DNA of 5,450 nt. It comes from DAOTUL01 sp034437435 (GTDB taxonomy: Bacteria > Chloroflexota > Anaerolineae > Aggregatilineales > Phototrophicaceae). Location: the NCBI GenBank assembly GCA_964417785.1, contig CAYQJO010000286.1:1-5450 (forward strand), in the 5' to 3' direction. The translations under genes and the position numbers were made by a program. How positions within the stretch are numbered: the stretch's first letter is position 1; every line of letters starts with the position of its first letter. The notes under the pieces were generated by a model that searched no databases, was not told where the DNA came from, and saw only the letters and a list, made by a program, of their open reading frames with translations. Shown in pieces: positions 4,263-5,450 of this stretch.

Positions 4263-5450
4263 ATGGACAAAATCAGCAGCACCATTACCATCCGCGACGC
4301 TGACGGCCAACCGCTGGCCGGGCATCCGGTGACGGTCGAGCAGACGCGGCATAAGTTTCTGTTCGGCAGCACCGGCTTTGACATTACACCACTGGCGAAC
4401 GGCGAGGTCTCCGGCGCGGACAAAGAACGCGCCGAACTTCTCAACCAGAAACTGCTGGACCTGTGCAACTTTATCACGCTGCCGTTCTACTGGGGCCGCT
4501 TCGAGCCGCAGCGCGGCCAACCGGATACGCAGCGCATCCTCAACACGGCCCGCTGGTTCACCGAGCGCGGCTGTCTGGTCAAAGGCCATCCGCTGGCATG
4601 GCACACCGTCTCCGCGCCCTGGCTGCTGGACCTCAGCACCGAGGCGATCATCGACGTGCAGTTGGCGCGTATCCGGCGCGAGGTGGCCGATTTCGCCGGG
4701 GTGATCGACACCTGGGATGTCATCAACGAAGTCGTCATCATGCCCAACTTCGACAAATATGACAACGGCATCACGCGCATGGCGCTGGAACTCGGACGCA
4801 TCGGCATCATCCGGGCCACATTCGACGCCGCCCGCGAGACCAATCCCGGCGCGACCCTGCTGCTGAACGACTTTGATGTGTCGGCGGCCTATGAATGTTT
4901 GATCGAGGGCTGCCTGGAAGCCGGGATCAAGATCGACGTGATCGGCATCCAGTCGCATATGCACCAGGGCTGGTGGGGTGTGGAAAAGACGCTGGATGTG
5001 CTGGAACGCTTCTCGCGCTTCGGCCTGCCGCTGCACTTCACCGAGACGACGCTGGTCTCCGGCGAGATCATGCCGCCCCACATCGACGACCTGAACGATT
5101 ATCAGGTGGCCGAGTGGCCGACCACGCCCGACGGCGAAGCGCGGCAGGCGGAGGAGACCGCCACCCACTACAAGATGCTGTTCGAGCATCCGCTGGTGGA
5201 GGCGATCACCTGGTGGGGTCTGCCCGATGGCGGCTGGCTCAACGCGCCGTCGGGATTGGTGCGCCAGGATTATTCCAGCAAACCGGCCTACGACGCGCTG
5301 CTGAATCTGGTCAAGGGCGAGTGGTGGCTGGCCCCGACCGAGAGGGTCACCGACGAGGCCGGACAGTTGCACCTGGAAGCCTATCCGGGCGAGTACGCGG
5401 TGACGGTCCAGGACCGGACGGTGGCGTTCACGCTGGGCGAGGACGGGGTG
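4263..5450 (+). CDS. GH10 endo-1,4-beta-xylanase-type glycoside hydrolase (3' end outside)
   Basis: The visible 396 codons run open to the window edge. GH10 is a TIM-barrel family of retaining enzymes that cut beta-1,4-xylan internally. After a short beta-rich N-terminus (ITIRDADGQPLAGHPVTV) and HKFLFGST, the barrel shows LPFYWGRFEP (73-82), KGHPLAWH (107-114), the acid/base motif WDVINE (E156), LNDF (201-204), IGIQSHMH (227-234), the nucleophile motif FTET (E261; ITEL is commoner) and ITWWGLPDGGWL (315-326). A beta-rich tail begins near residue 352 (GEWWLAP onward) and is cut by the window. The start is ATG 4263 after a strong G-rich ribosome binding site (4253-4259). No signal peptide is visible, so it may act on imported xylo-oligosaccharides in the cytoplasm. 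It diverges from the sulfatase operon across the repeat array. Family assignment is secure; exact substrate is not. Confidence 0.95.
   Translation, partial: MDKISSTITIRDADGQPLAGHPVTVEQTRHKFLFGSTGFDITPLANGEVSGADKERAELLNQKLLDLCNFITLPFYWGRFEPQRGQPDTQRILNTARWFTERGCLVKGHPLAWHTVSAPWLLDLSTEAIIDVQLARIRREVADFAGVIDTWDVINEVVIMPNFDKYDNGITRMALELGRIGIIRATFDAARETNPGATLLLNDFDVSAAYECLIEGCLEAGIKIDVIGIQSHMHQGWWGVEKTLDVLERFSRFGLPLHFTETTLVSGEIMPPHIDDLNDYQVAEWPTTPDGEARQAEETATHYKMLFEHPLVEAITWWGLPDGGWLNAPSGLVRQDYSSKPAYDALLNLVKGEWWLAPTERVTDEAGQLHLEAYPGEYAVTVQDRTVAFTLGEDGV

Noticed and set aside
3969..5372. 467-codon minus-strand open frame opposite GH10 and the acidic protein
   Set aside because: Low-complexity, basic or Gln/His-rich translation with no domain, antisense to a clear GH10 gene, so a shadow frame.

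Overview
The window looks like a scaffold piece from a GC-rich, carbohydrate-degrading bacterium. The gene content (a GH10 glycoside hydrolase, a DUF4038-type glycosidase-like gene and a formylglycine sulfatase, none with a visible signal peptide) would suit Chloroflexota or a similar polysaccharide-using soil or water lineage. That placement is an inference from gene style; no marker gene is present. A run of exactly 100 Ns shows that this is a scaffolded draft assembly.

Left arm (about 1-2529, minus strand): a two-gene operon. The sulfatase (1048-2529) comes first. Eleven bases after its stop lies a DUF4038/GH140-like gene (94-1036) with its own Shine-Dalgarno overlapping the sulfatase stop. 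This second gene is broken by a single-base shift near 540-570 and has lost several family motif residues, so it is called a pseudogene or sequencing-error candidate.

Middle (2558-3411): a tandem array of a 139-bp non-coding unit packed with inverted repeats. It lies directly upstream of the sulfatase start and is interrupted by the assembly gap, so its true copy number is unknown. It is followed by about 410 bases without a convincing complete gene. These include a very AT-rich patch (32 of 120 bases G or C at 3101-3220) and two gene-like fragments.

Right arm (3412-5450, plus strand): a tightly coupled pair comes first, made of a 179-residue protein with a His...Cys layout like permuted NlpC/P60-fold enzymes and a 78-residue strongly acidic protein starting 1 base after its stop. 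Next is a perfect TATAAT box and a GH10 endo-xylanase-type gene that runs off the right end. The sulfatase operon and the GH10 gene point away from each other, with the repeat array and the small gene pair between them. Together the carbohydrate genes suggest a polysaccharide-utilisation neighbourhood; the small pair does not obviously belong to it and may be an insertion.
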